64,000 nt of DNA from G942493375 sp942493375. Lineage in GTDB: Bacteria > Armatimonadota > UBA5829. The notes under the pieces were generated by a model, which did not search any database, was not told where the DNA came from, and saw only the letters and a list, made by a program, of their open reading frames with translations. A program made the translations under genes and the position numbers. The DNA lies in the NCBI GenBank assembly GCA_942493375.1, contig OW818698.1, positions 7,068,001-7,132,000 of the forward strand. The letters are read 5' to 3'. Below, piece by piece: positions 38,227 to 45,480 of this stretch (positions within the stretch are counted from its first letter, which is position 1; every line of letters starts with the position of its first letter).

Positions 38227-39303
38227 ATGAAAGTTGGAATTGTCGGTTTGCCCGGCTCTGGCAAGACTACACTCTTCCGGGCCCTTACAAGAGGCACCAT
38301 CAGGACTGAACACAGCACAAAAGCCAACGTAGGGGTAGTCAGCGTACCTGACAGCCGGATAGACTACTTTGCAGCGCAGTATAATCCCAAGAAGATTACG
38401 TATGCTTCCATCGAATACATTGATGGCGCAGCGAAAATAGAGCACGAAGGTGGACACACCAAGTTTGGGTCCGACTTCTTTGCCGATGTTCGTCAGGTAG
38501 ATGCACTTGTTCCGGTCATACGTGGATTTGACGATGTCGGTGGAGAATCTCCAAGTCCAGTTGCAGATTTTCAGAAGCTGATCGATGAACTGGTTATCTC
38601 TGACTTGCAAATGATTGAAAACCGCATATTTAGAGTAGAAAAACAGCTCCACGGAGTGAAGAAGGGGACAACAACCCCCGCAACCGTCGAGATAGACTTC
38701 CTTGAAAGGGTCAAAGCATGCCTGGAAGAAGGCGGCTTGATGCGCTCTTTGACCATTGACTCCGAAGAAGAGAAGATGATCAGGGGGTATGATTTCCTGA
38801 CCACAAAACCAATGGTTGCTGTTCTAAATATTCCTGAAGACCGAATAGACTCTCCCAGTGATACCGATGTAGAGTTTCTGAAGCAATGCGAAGACATGGG
38901 AGTTCGCGGTATTCGTCTTTGCGTAGAATTGGAAATGGAAGTCAGTCAGCTCTCCGATGAAGACGAAGCCGAGTTCCTGACATCTATGAACATCTCCGAG
39001 CCTGCTCGCAATGTTCTCATTAATGAGTGCTACACACTCCTTGGTCTGATCTCGTTTATAACAGCTGGGGAACCAGAAGTTAGAGCATGGACTTTGAGAG
39101 CCGGTTCCAGAGCAGTAGAGGCTGCAGGGACTATTCACTCTGACATAGCCCGTGGATTCATACGTGCTGAGGTTGCCAATTTCAAGGACATCGAAGTAGT
39201 TGGAAGTTGGGAAGTAGCTAAAACAAAAAATATAGTCCAACTGCAGGGTAAAGACTATATAATCCAGGACGGGGATGTCCTGTATATACGTTTCAAAATA
39301 TAA
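38227..39303 (+). CDS. YchF/Obg-related GTPase with TGS-like (DUF933) domain
   Basis: The protein resembles YchF (a nucleotide-binding translation factor): P-loop GLPGSGKTTLF (7-17), NVGVVSVPDSRIDYF, a coiled central helix pair and a C-terminal TGS-like part (AWTLRAGSRAVEAAG, DIARGFIRAEV). Two features differ from standard YchF: the P-loop reads GSGKTT rather than NVGKST, and the switch-II DIAGL-type motif is replaced by YIDGAAKIEHEG. It is therefore a divergent subfamily; nucleotide specificity is unclear. It starts four bases after the RNase J stop and is probably co-translated. Confidence 0.85.
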   Translation: MKVGIVGLPGSGKTTLFRALTRGTIRTEHSTKANVGVVSVPDSRIDYFAAQYNPKKITYASIEYIDGAAKIEHEGGHTKFGSDFFADVRQVDALVPVIRGFDDVGGESPSPVADFQKLIDELVISDLQMIENRIFRVEKQLHGVKKGTTTPATVEIDFLERVKACLEEGGLMRSLTIDSEEEKMIRGYDFLTTKPMVAVLNIPEDRIDSPSDTDVEFLKQCEDMGVRGIRLCVELEMEVSQLSDEDEAEFLTSMNISEPARNVLINECYTLLGLISFITAGEPEVRAWTLRAGSRAVEAAGTIHSDIARGFIRAEVANFKDIEVVGSWEVAKTKNIVQLQGKDYIIQDGDVLYIRFKI

Positions 39304-39329
39304 GATTCACTATAATTAATATTTGATTC

Positions 39330-39364
39330 AACCCGTACTGGTTAAAACTAGTGCGGGTTTTCTA
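39330..39364. terminator. Terminator between convergent genes
   Basis: AACCCGTACTGGTT pairs imperfectly with AACTAGTGCGGGTT around an A-rich loop and is followed by TTTTCTATT on the plus strand. It ends the YchF-like operon and lies at the 3' end of the minus-strand transporter gene. Confidence 0.75.
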
Positions 39365-40618
39365 TTAATAACCCAGTATTGTCCCGATGAGAGAACCCAC
39401 AGCCATAAGTATTAGTATTATAGCCATTCCCCATACTGCTATGTTGTAGAGTGCAGTATTCGTATGTTTACCCATTATTTCTTTGCTGTTAATAAGCTTT
39501 AGCATAAAGATAAGGATAATAGGGAGCAATATGCCGTTGATTGCTTGAGCATTGATCATCGTATCGATGAGACCAATATCAGGTAGCAAGACAACACCTG
39601 CTCCAAAAATGATACTAAGAGTGTAGATGCCAAAGAACATTGGCGCTTCTTTCAGGCGTCTGGACACACCAATCTCCCATCCAAAGGATTCACAGTATGT
39701 GTAGGCCGTAGAGAGGGGCAATACGGCTGCAGCAAGCAGCGAGGCATTGAACAACCCGATGGCAAATAGTGCTTCAGCGTATCCCTTGGCAAAAGGTTTG
39801 AGTGCAACAGCAGCTTCAGCTGGGCTTTTTAGGTCAACTGGTCCACCATTTGCCTGATATATCATAACCGCAGCGCTGACTACAATGAAGAAAGACACAA
39901 TATCAGTTAATAACGAACCAATATACACATCCCACTTCTGGTATTTGTAGTTTTCAAGCTTGATACCCTTATCCACCACTGTTGCTTGAAGGAAGAACTG
40001 CATCCAGGGTGTAATTGTGGTGCCTATTACTGCTATAACCAGGAACAGAAAACCTGGGGACAGGTTTTGCGAAGTATATTCCGGTTTGATAACACTGTGG
40101 AAAACATTTAACCAGTTTGGATTAGACATTATACCTGAGACTACATATGTGCCATACAGCACAGTCAATGCCAGGAATACACGTTCAACTATCTTAAAAG
40201 AACCCTTAACAATGAGAAACCAGATACCAATAGCGCAGATGGGGACTGATATATAGCGGCTTATACCGAAGATTTCAGTGCTTGCAGCGAGACCGGCGAA
40301 CTCAGCTACAGTAGTTGCGAGGTTGGCAATCAGCAGAACGCCGAGGGCGAACATAGTCCATTTGACGCCGAAGTTCTCGCGGATTAACTCCCCGAGACCC
40401 TTCTGCGTGACTACTGCCATACGAGCGCACATCTCTTGAATCATAGCCAGAACGAAGGTGATTATGACCAGGATACAAAGCATATCGTACTTGTATTTGG
40501 CCCCGGCGACGACATACGTCATTATACCGCCAGCATCGTTGTCTGCGGCGGCCGTAATCACTCCAGGACCGATGACTGCAAAAAACAGCAGCATCGACCG
40601 TAGCGAGAACCGCTTCAT
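39365..40618 (-). CDS. Nramp-family-like divalent metal transporter with altered metal site
   Basis: This polytopic inner-membrane protein of 417 residues has about 11 membrane segments and clear Nramp features (VIGPGVITAAA, RMAVVTQKGLGELIRE, ANLATTVAEFAG). In canonical Nramps TM1 carries DPGN and TM6 carries MPH, which bind Mn or Fe. Here the equivalent sites read DNDAGG (residues 26-31) and TPW (203-205), so the soft-ligand methionine is absent. This suggests another cation such as Mg; that is inference. A perfect AAAGGAGGTGAA ribosome site precedes the ATG. The MgtE-N/CBS protein is encoded 103 bases upstream on the same strand. Confidence 0.85.
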   Translation of the reverse strand: MKRFSLRSMLLFFAVIGPGVITAAADNDAGGIMTYVVAGAKYKYDMLCILVIITFVLAMIQEMCARMAVVTQKGLGELIRENFGVKWTMFALGVLLIANLATTVAEFAGLAASTEIFGISRYISVPICAIGIWFLIVKGSFKIVERVFLALTVLYGTYVVSGIMSNPNWLNVFHSVIKPEYTSQNLSPGFLFLVIAVIGTTITPWMQFFLQATVVDKGIKLENYKYQKWDVYIGSLLTDIVSFFIVVSAAVMIYQANGGPVDLKSPAEAAVALKPFAKGYAEALFAIGLFNASLLAAAVLPLSTAYTYCESFGWEIGVSRRLKEAPMFFGIYTLSIIFGAGVVLLPDIGLIDTMINAQAINGILLPIILIFMLKLINSKEIMGKHTNTALYNIAVWGMAIILILMAVGSLIGTILGY

Positions 40619-40721
40619 ACCGGTTCACCTCCTTTCGGCTAAGATTTAAAAATATTAGAAGTCTACGTTCGTGTGGGTCTGCGTCCATAGTTTGGATCGT
40701 ACTCCCGTAGGGAATTTGGCA

Positions 40722-41999
40722 CTAATGCCATAACCTTGGGACTCGCTTGCGCCAGTCCTCAGGAACGATCTCCTCCAATACATCATCAAATGTTATAATG
40801 CCTTGCATGCGATTTTCCTCATCAACCACAGGCAACGCCAGCAGATTATAGTCGCTGATTTTTTGAACTATCTCTTCTACATCCCCGTCAAGGTGGACAT
40901 GCATAACTTTATCTACCATTATGTCTGCCACATGACGGTCTTCAGGAGAGATTATGATGTCCCTCAGCGAGACGACACCAACAAGGTGCTCGGAGGAATC
41001 GAGCACGTAAATATAATATATCAGTTCAGCTTCCGGAGCAAGCTCACGAAGCTGAATAATAACTTCGCCAGCGGTAAGATCTTTGGAAACAGCAAAGAAC
41101 TCGGTTGTCATCAAACCACCAGCTGTGTTCTCATCATACGCCAGTAGTTCAATTACATCTTCTGCCTCTTCCGGTTCCATTTCCTCAAGAATGTCTTCGC
41201 GTTTTTCAGCACTGACATCACCGAGAATGTCCGCGGCTTCATCTGGTTCCATTTCCTCAAGCAGGTCAGCCGCCAACTCTTCTTCCATGTTTTCAACAAT
41301 GGATGCTTGAACGTGAGGATGTGCCTCGCTGAGAACTTCGGCAGCTGTTTCAACATCAAGGGATTCCATTACGTCATTGCGCTGCTCCGGATCCAGTTCG
41401 TTAACAATACGTGCAATGTCAGAAGGATGCAGCGCGCTCAATCTCTCCGCTGAAACCTTGAGTTTTAGCCTGCCAACACCTCTCTCAAAAGCTTCAACAT
41501 CGTGCCATCCGATTACGTTTGATGATAGCTTTATGTTTGGTAGGAATTTTACATGTGATATTGTTTTGCTGAATCTATCTGCCGCATGCATCCATCCCAT
41601 ACGTCTCAACAGACCACGTGTGCCGGTATCTACTCCGACAAGGTAAAGCCGACCGGATGAGAACTCAATGCGGATGTCATTGACCCGCACTACTCTATAT
41701 TCGTGGACATCAACGATTTGTTTATCCATCACATTGTTTCTGAGTAGAAGGTCTTCTTCACCAACTTCATATGTAATAATTGCATCAACAGGCACAGCCA
41801 GCGAGAAATGCTCTGAATCTTCATCGTATGTGAAGCATCTCCAGGCGACCATTATCTCTACCTTGGAATTTGTGCGGACGCGAACTGCTGACACCACAGG
41901 TAGATGCTCAGCAGGTGAGACGATGAGATCCGTGAGTTTGCCTAAATCACGTCCATTTACGTCCTTGATAGATTGTCCAATAACATAAGATAAGTACAT
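40722..41999 (-). CDS. Soluble PRC-barrel/MgtE-N/CBS domain protein, putative Mg sensor
   Basis: The 425-residue protein has two PRC-barrel-like parts (YVIGQSIKDVNGRDLGKLTD at the start; DVHEYRVVRVNDIRIE near 97), an MgtE N-terminal superhelical domain with acidic repeats (about residues 185-290, for example LLEEMEPDEAADILGDV), and a CBS pair (about 295-420). In MgtE these two latter domains bind Mg and gate the channel, but the MgtE membrane domain is missing here. The product is therefore cytoplasmic and may regulate the Nramp-like transporter encoded next to it. Confidence 0.85.
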   Translation of the reverse strand: MYLSYVIGQSIKDVNGRDLGKLTDLIVSPAEHLPVVSAVRVRTNSKVEIMVAWRCFTYDEDSEHFSLAVPVDAIITYEVGEEDLLLRNNVMDKQIVDVHEYRVVRVNDIRIEFSSGRLYLVGVDTGTRGLLRRMGWMHAADRFSKTISHVKFLPNIKLSSNVIGWHDVEAFERGVGRLKLKVSAERLSALHPSDIARIVNELDPEQRNDVMESLDVETAAEVLSEAHPHVQASIVENMEEELAADLLEEMEPDEAADILGDVSAEKREDILEEMEPEEAEDVIELLAYDENTAGGLMTTEFFAVSKDLTAGEVIIQLRELAPEAELIYYIYVLDSSEHLVGVVSLRDIIISPEDRHVADIMVDKVMHVHLDGDVEEIVQKISDYNLLALPVVDEENRMQGIITFDDVLEEIVPEDWRKRVPRLWH

Positions 42000-42094
42000 T
42001 TATACCTGCCAACACAGACTTGAACATCTATTAATGTACACTCTTTGGGCACGATATGTCAAAGAAATCAGTGCATTGTGGTTATTCCTTCTGG

Positions 42095-43517
42095 AGTGTG
42101 TAAATTCGAAAATGTTTTTCTGCCCGTATTCAATTGTCATTTACTCACTTAGTTATTTGTGTTGTTTTTCTCATTTTTCTCTGTTGCCAGATATCAATAT
42201 CTTTCCAACGTTCATTGAGCCAGTTGAAAACTCTATATACGGCCCTGTTACAAGCATCTCTGTTTGCATATGCTCCAGATCCGTATTGCTGTCTCCGTAG
42301 TTCACGGAAAGTGCGCTCAATCGGATTAGAGGTTCTCAGATATTCCCAGTGAAGTTCATCGCAATTATAGAATGCGAACAAATATCCAAGGTCCTCTTTT
42401 ACACTGGCTACTAAGTTAGGATACTTTTCGTCCCAGCGTTGCTCCCAAAGACGAAATGAATCCTTTGCTCCAGATAGATGCTTGGCATCATAGACAAGCT
42501 TCAAGCCTCCAACCACTTCACCACGATCCGATGCAGCAACAGCTTTGCGTACATTACGTATCCGATGTGCCCAACACAACTGCCCAGGAACGTCACCTAA
42601 CACCTCAGAAGCAGCGTTAAGTAGACCGTTATGCTCATCGGAAATCACCAGGGCCAAGTCGCTTGGTTTCAACCCACGTTCCACCAGCCGACCAAGAAAC
42701 CCTTTCCAGGAAGACTCATTCTCTGTTGATGTCCGTTCAAAACCAAGAATCTCCTTCACACCAGTGTGCGTTATACCAATTGCAGTCATTATACAAATAC
42801 GTGTCGCAGTTATGCCTACTATATCCTTAGCCCAAGCCGCATCTAAAAACAGATATTGATATCGACCAAGTAGCTTGCGTTCTCGAAATCTCTTTACCTG
42901 CTCATCAATCTCAAGCTGGACTCGCCGTAATAACCTATCAGATGGCTTGCATCCTGTTGTAGATTCTAGAAGCCGAATCACCTCAGCTCGGGTTAGACCT
43001 GATAGGAATGCCTTACTTACCCAAGCCTCGACTTCGCGAATGGCACGATGGTTCGGCTCCAGAAAACTCGGCACAAAACCGTTACCCCGCAAACGGGGAA
43101 TGCGAATCTCCACTACCTGGTAGCTAGTTTGAACCTTACGATGGCGATAACCGTTGCGATAATCGGTTCGCATCTCGCCACGCTCATGCAACCTTACACC
43201 TGCTCGCTTTTCTATCTCAGATTCAGCCATGGCCTCAAAGATAAACTTTGTAACAGATGCAGTAGCAGAATCCAAATCTCCATAAGCCAGATTTTCACAA
43301 TCAGGTATCCGACATGCAGCTTTCTCAAATACTTCTTTTAGCGTAAAATTATTCATGGGTGCTTCCTCTCTTTGATTTGTCTTTTCAACAATTTCATACG
43401 AGAGAAAAGCACCCGTTGTTGCATTTGGTTGAAAACAGCCGCTCACCTCCTTGCGCTAAATTTAGGAGCGCCGTCGGATCGCTGGGTCAGCCTAATAACC
43501 AAAAATAATTACACACT
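42095..43517 (-). mobile_element. IS256-family insertion sequence
   Basis: The element carries one transposase gene. Its proposed ends are AGTGTGTAA at 42095-42103 and the inverse TTACACACT at 43509-43517; further pairing inward is weak. This gives 1423 bp, a normal IS256-family size. I found no matching 8-9 bp target duplication, so the exact ends are uncertain or the flanks have changed. Confidence 0.75.
42145..43356 (-). CDS. IS256-family (mutator-type) transposase
   Basis: This 403-residue DDE transposase moves the insertion sequence. Seen: the first catalytic Asp172 in LFLDAAWAKD, the second Asp240 in VISDEHNGL, the family motif QLCWAHRIRN, and the catalytic Glu347 in TSNPIERTF. The start at 43356 (MNNFTLKEVF) is supported by GAGAGGAAG just upstream; a longer frame from 43446 has no family support. 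The gene appears intact and could be active. Confidence 0.93.
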   Translation of the reverse strand: MNNFTLKEVFEKAACRIPDCENLAYGDLDSATASVTKFIFEAMAESEIEKRAGVRLHERGEMRTDYRNGYRHRKVQTSYQVVEIRIPRLRGNGFVPSFLEPNHRAIREVEAWVSKAFLSGLTRAEVIRLLESTTGCKPSDRLLRRVQLEIDEQVKRFRERKLLGRYQYLFLDAAWAKDIVGITATRICIMTAIGITHTGVKEILGFERTSTENESSWKGFLGRLVERGLKPSDLALVISDEHNGLLNAASEVLGDVPGQLCWAHRIRNVRKAVAASDRGEVVGGLKLVYDAKHLSGAKDSFRLWEQRWDEKYPNLVASVKEDLGYLFAFYNCDELHWEYLRTSNPIERTFRELRRQQYGSGAYANRDACNRAVYRVFNWLNERWKDIDIWQQRKMRKTTQITK

Positions 43518-43566
43518 ATAAAACTACGCTACCGTGCATTGTAACAGCTCAGTAGTATTGAAACAT

Positions 43567-43656
43567 TGTCATCCTGAGGAACGAAGGATCTGCTTTTTCA
43601 GGAGATAAAGCAGATCCTTCGTTCCTCCTAAAAGAAACCATTAGCTTAGGATGACA
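43567..43656. repeat. TGTCAT-ended hairpin element
   Basis: A 21-bp perfect inner stem (43576-43596 with 43607-43627, core GAACGAAGGATCTGC) lies inside a 9-bp outer stem TGTCATCCT / AGGATGACA. The ends match other elements at 49705 and 60913, which suggests a mobile or REP-like family. Confidence 0.85.
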
Positions 43657-43685
43657 TTTTAACATTCCAAAACTAATCTTGGTTT

Positions 43686-43732
43686 CTAATCGAAATAAGT
43701 TGGCTCCCCCAACTTGGGGGCTCAGGATGACA
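43686..43732 (-). repeat. CCCCCAACTTGGGGG repeat with CAGGATGACA end
   Basis: The reverse strand reads TGTCATCCTGAGCCCCC...AAGTTGGGGG...CCAACTTATTTCGATTA, almost the same as the plus-strand sequence at 60918-60964. The centre is a CCCCCAA-C-TTGGGGG palindrome. Confidence 0.8.
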
Positions 43733-43818
43733 AAATCCGGTAACTATGAGCTATTACCGCGTATTTTCAGTCTACGGGAACCATATTTGGGTTTCTATGC
43801 GTAGTAGAGAATGTAGCT

Positions 43819-43895
43819 AGCGCACATTATTCACCAAACTCTGCTTTCGACCGGCAGTAGAGACGGAAGCGAGTCAACCATGAATAATGCGCGCT
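43819..43895 (+). repeat. Dispersed structured element, copy B
   Basis: The 77-base copy begins AGCGCACATTATTCA and ends TGAATAATGCGCGCT, so its terminal stem is AGCGC/GCGCT where copy C has CCCGC/GCGGG. An inner stem GCTTTCG/CGGAAGC surrounds ACCGGCAGTA. It lies 264 bases before the Wza-like gene. Confidence 0.8.
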
Positions 43896-44159
43896 GGTGG
43901 GTATTGTGATGTTTGAGATATTCCATTATGTGGAATAGCTGGTTGTGGTATAGGTTTACAAACCAATTGTTGCATTTATGCAGGATTTTTGTCTTCAGCT
44001 ATACAATATTCATAGTAGTTGCGGAACAATATATTGACATGGCACGTGTTTTTATACTGCCTGGTGTTCTAAACGTATGGTATTAGCAGCACACAGAAAC
44101 ACAGATTAAAAACGCCAATTGCCTGAGTCTTCTATACCCTATATAAAATTGGAGGAGAA

Positions 44160-45353
44160 ATGGGAAACGTGGAAACTAAATTTATTTGCAGTAGTCTGGT
44201 ATTGGCCATAGCACTACTTGCTGTGTTGGCTTGCTCAGTTTTAGCTCAGCAACCAGGAGAATATAAACTAGGGCCAGAGGATGTGATTGTTGTCACTACA
44301 CTTGGTAAGCCCGAATTCTCAGGTGAATACATGATACCGCAAGACGGTGCAATCAACCTGCCAGGCGTAGGATTGATTGCGGTTACCGGTAAAAACGTAA
44401 TCGACCTGGGTAAAGAGATCGAAGGCACGCTTGCTAAGAGATTACAGAAGCCTGAAGTTTATGTGACCCTCAAAATGCAGAAACAGCAGCTTATTTATGT
44501 GTTAGGAGCTGCTGGTAGATCCGGTCCATTGGTAATAAAACCAGGATGGAGATTGTCTGAAGTCGTTAGTGCCGCTGGCGGTGGCGCCGCCGGTGAACCA
44601 GCTGATCAGACGGTAACTCTATTCAGGACTAATGGCACAAAAGACGTTGTTCCTATGACAGACATCCTTGCTGGAACCGAAGGCAAAAACTTTCCGGTAC
44701 AAGGCAATGACATGATCGTTATTGACAAAGTTGAACAATATCAGGTCTATGTCGCTGGTAAGGTAAGAAGCTCAGGAGTTTTCCCTGTTCGTAAAGACAA
44801 CAACAGTCTGCTTAATGTTCTAACAATGGCAGGTGGCGCTACAGAAGACGGAGCAGTTAGTAAGGTTACAATTACTCATATAAATGGAGAGACAGAAATA
44901 GTTGACCTCACACCATTTATTGAGAGTGGTAAACTCGATGCCGCACCTAAAGTGAGACCCGGTGATTTGGTTGTAGTTCCTGAATCCCGAAAGCGAATAG
45001 CAGTAATGGGTTGGGTTAGATCTCCTAGTTTCTATCCAATGCGGGATAATGAAAAACTCAATCTTTCAGATGTTCTAAGTATGGCAGGTGGAGTTGATCC
45101 AAGACGTGGAGGAGCAGGGAATATTGCACTGCTCAGGACTATTGACGGAAAACAACAGCGCATGGTCTTCGACTACCGCAAGTTTATTTCCAAGGGTGAC
45201 GCAACTCAGAATCCTGCTATAATGGCAGGCGATATAGTCTGGGTTCCAGAAACTGGAGCAATCGATTGGGATAGATGGATTGGCCGACTATCTTCTGGTC
45301 TAGGCACTTGGTATACAATTGATAGGCTGGTTAACCCTGATTCAAACCGTTAA
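44160..45353 (+). CDS. Polysaccharide export protein (Wza-like, SLBB domains)
   Basis: This protein would form or join the outer-envelope export channel for an exopolysaccharide. Seen: a signal peptide (LVLAIALLAVLACSVLA), the polysaccharide-export N-domain (YKLGPEDVIVVTTLGKPEFSG) and three SLBB-like repeats (IYVLGAAGRSGPLVIKPG near 110; VYVAGKVRSSGVFPVR near 198; IAVMGWVRSPSFYPMR near 280). At 397 residues it is normal. GGAGGAG precedes the ATG. It is the first gene of an operon with a Wzc-like kinase and rmlAB; a strong hairpin follows it. Confidence 0.9.
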   Translation: MGNVETKFICSSLVLAIALLAVLACSVLAQQPGEYKLGPEDVIVVTTLGKPEFSGEYMIPQDGAINLPGVGLIAVTGKNVIDLGKEIEGTLAKRLQKPEVYVTLKMQKQQLIYVLGAAGRSGPLVIKPGWRLSEVVSAAGGGAAGEPADQTVTLFRTNGTKDVVPMTDILAGTEGKNFPVQGNDMIVIDKVEQYQVYVAGKVRSSGVFPVRKDNNSLLNVLTMAGGATEDGAVSKVTITHINGETEIVDLTPFIESGKLDAAPKVRPGDLVVVPESRKRIAVMGWVRSPSFYPMRDNEKLNLSDVLSMAGGVDPRRGGAGNIALLRTIDGKQQRMVFDYRKFISKGDATQNPAIMAGDIVWVPETGAIDWDRWIGRLSSGLGTWYTIDRLVNPDSNR

Positions 45354-45375
45354 TTAATCTTAATACTTCTGGAAA

Positions 45376-45415
45376 TATGCCCGCCACAAATAATTGCTTG
45401 TTTGTGGCGGGCATA
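45376..45415 (+). terminator. 15-bp perfect hairpin between export protein and kinase genes
   Basis: TATGCCCGCCACAAA pairs perfectly with TTTGTGGCGGGCATA around a ten-base loop, 22 bases after the stop. There is no T-run after it. It may reduce expression of downstream genes or protect the 3' end of the first message, which would help set the stoichiometry. Confidence 0.6.
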
Positions 45416-45480
45416 GTCAGTGTCTAGCCATATTTGGATCTTTCTTGCTTATTGATAGTGCAATTTCGAGAGAGGTGGTT

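Larger units (their letters stand above)
43518..44159. other. Gene-free region upstream of the exopolysaccharide operon, rich in repeats
   Basis: These 642 bases contain no supported gene. They hold a long TGTCAT-ended hairpin (43567-43656), a second repeat related to one at 60918 (43686-43732) and copy B of the dispersed element (43819-43895). The rest must contain the promoter of the exopolysaccharide operon; no box pair with good spacing was recognised. Confidence 0.6.

Noticed and set aside
44041..44056. Sigma-54-type promoter (TGGCACG) before the exopolysaccharide operon
   Set aside because: The -24 half fits, but the required GC at the -12 position is TT.
44034..44058. TTGACA and TATACT as a sigma-70 promoter
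   Set aside because: The spacer is only 13 bases, too short for a normal promoter.
43518..44159. A possible small gene in the long gap before the exopolysaccharide operon
   Set aside because: No frame of useful length with a ribosome site or recognisable product was found; the gap is made of repeats.
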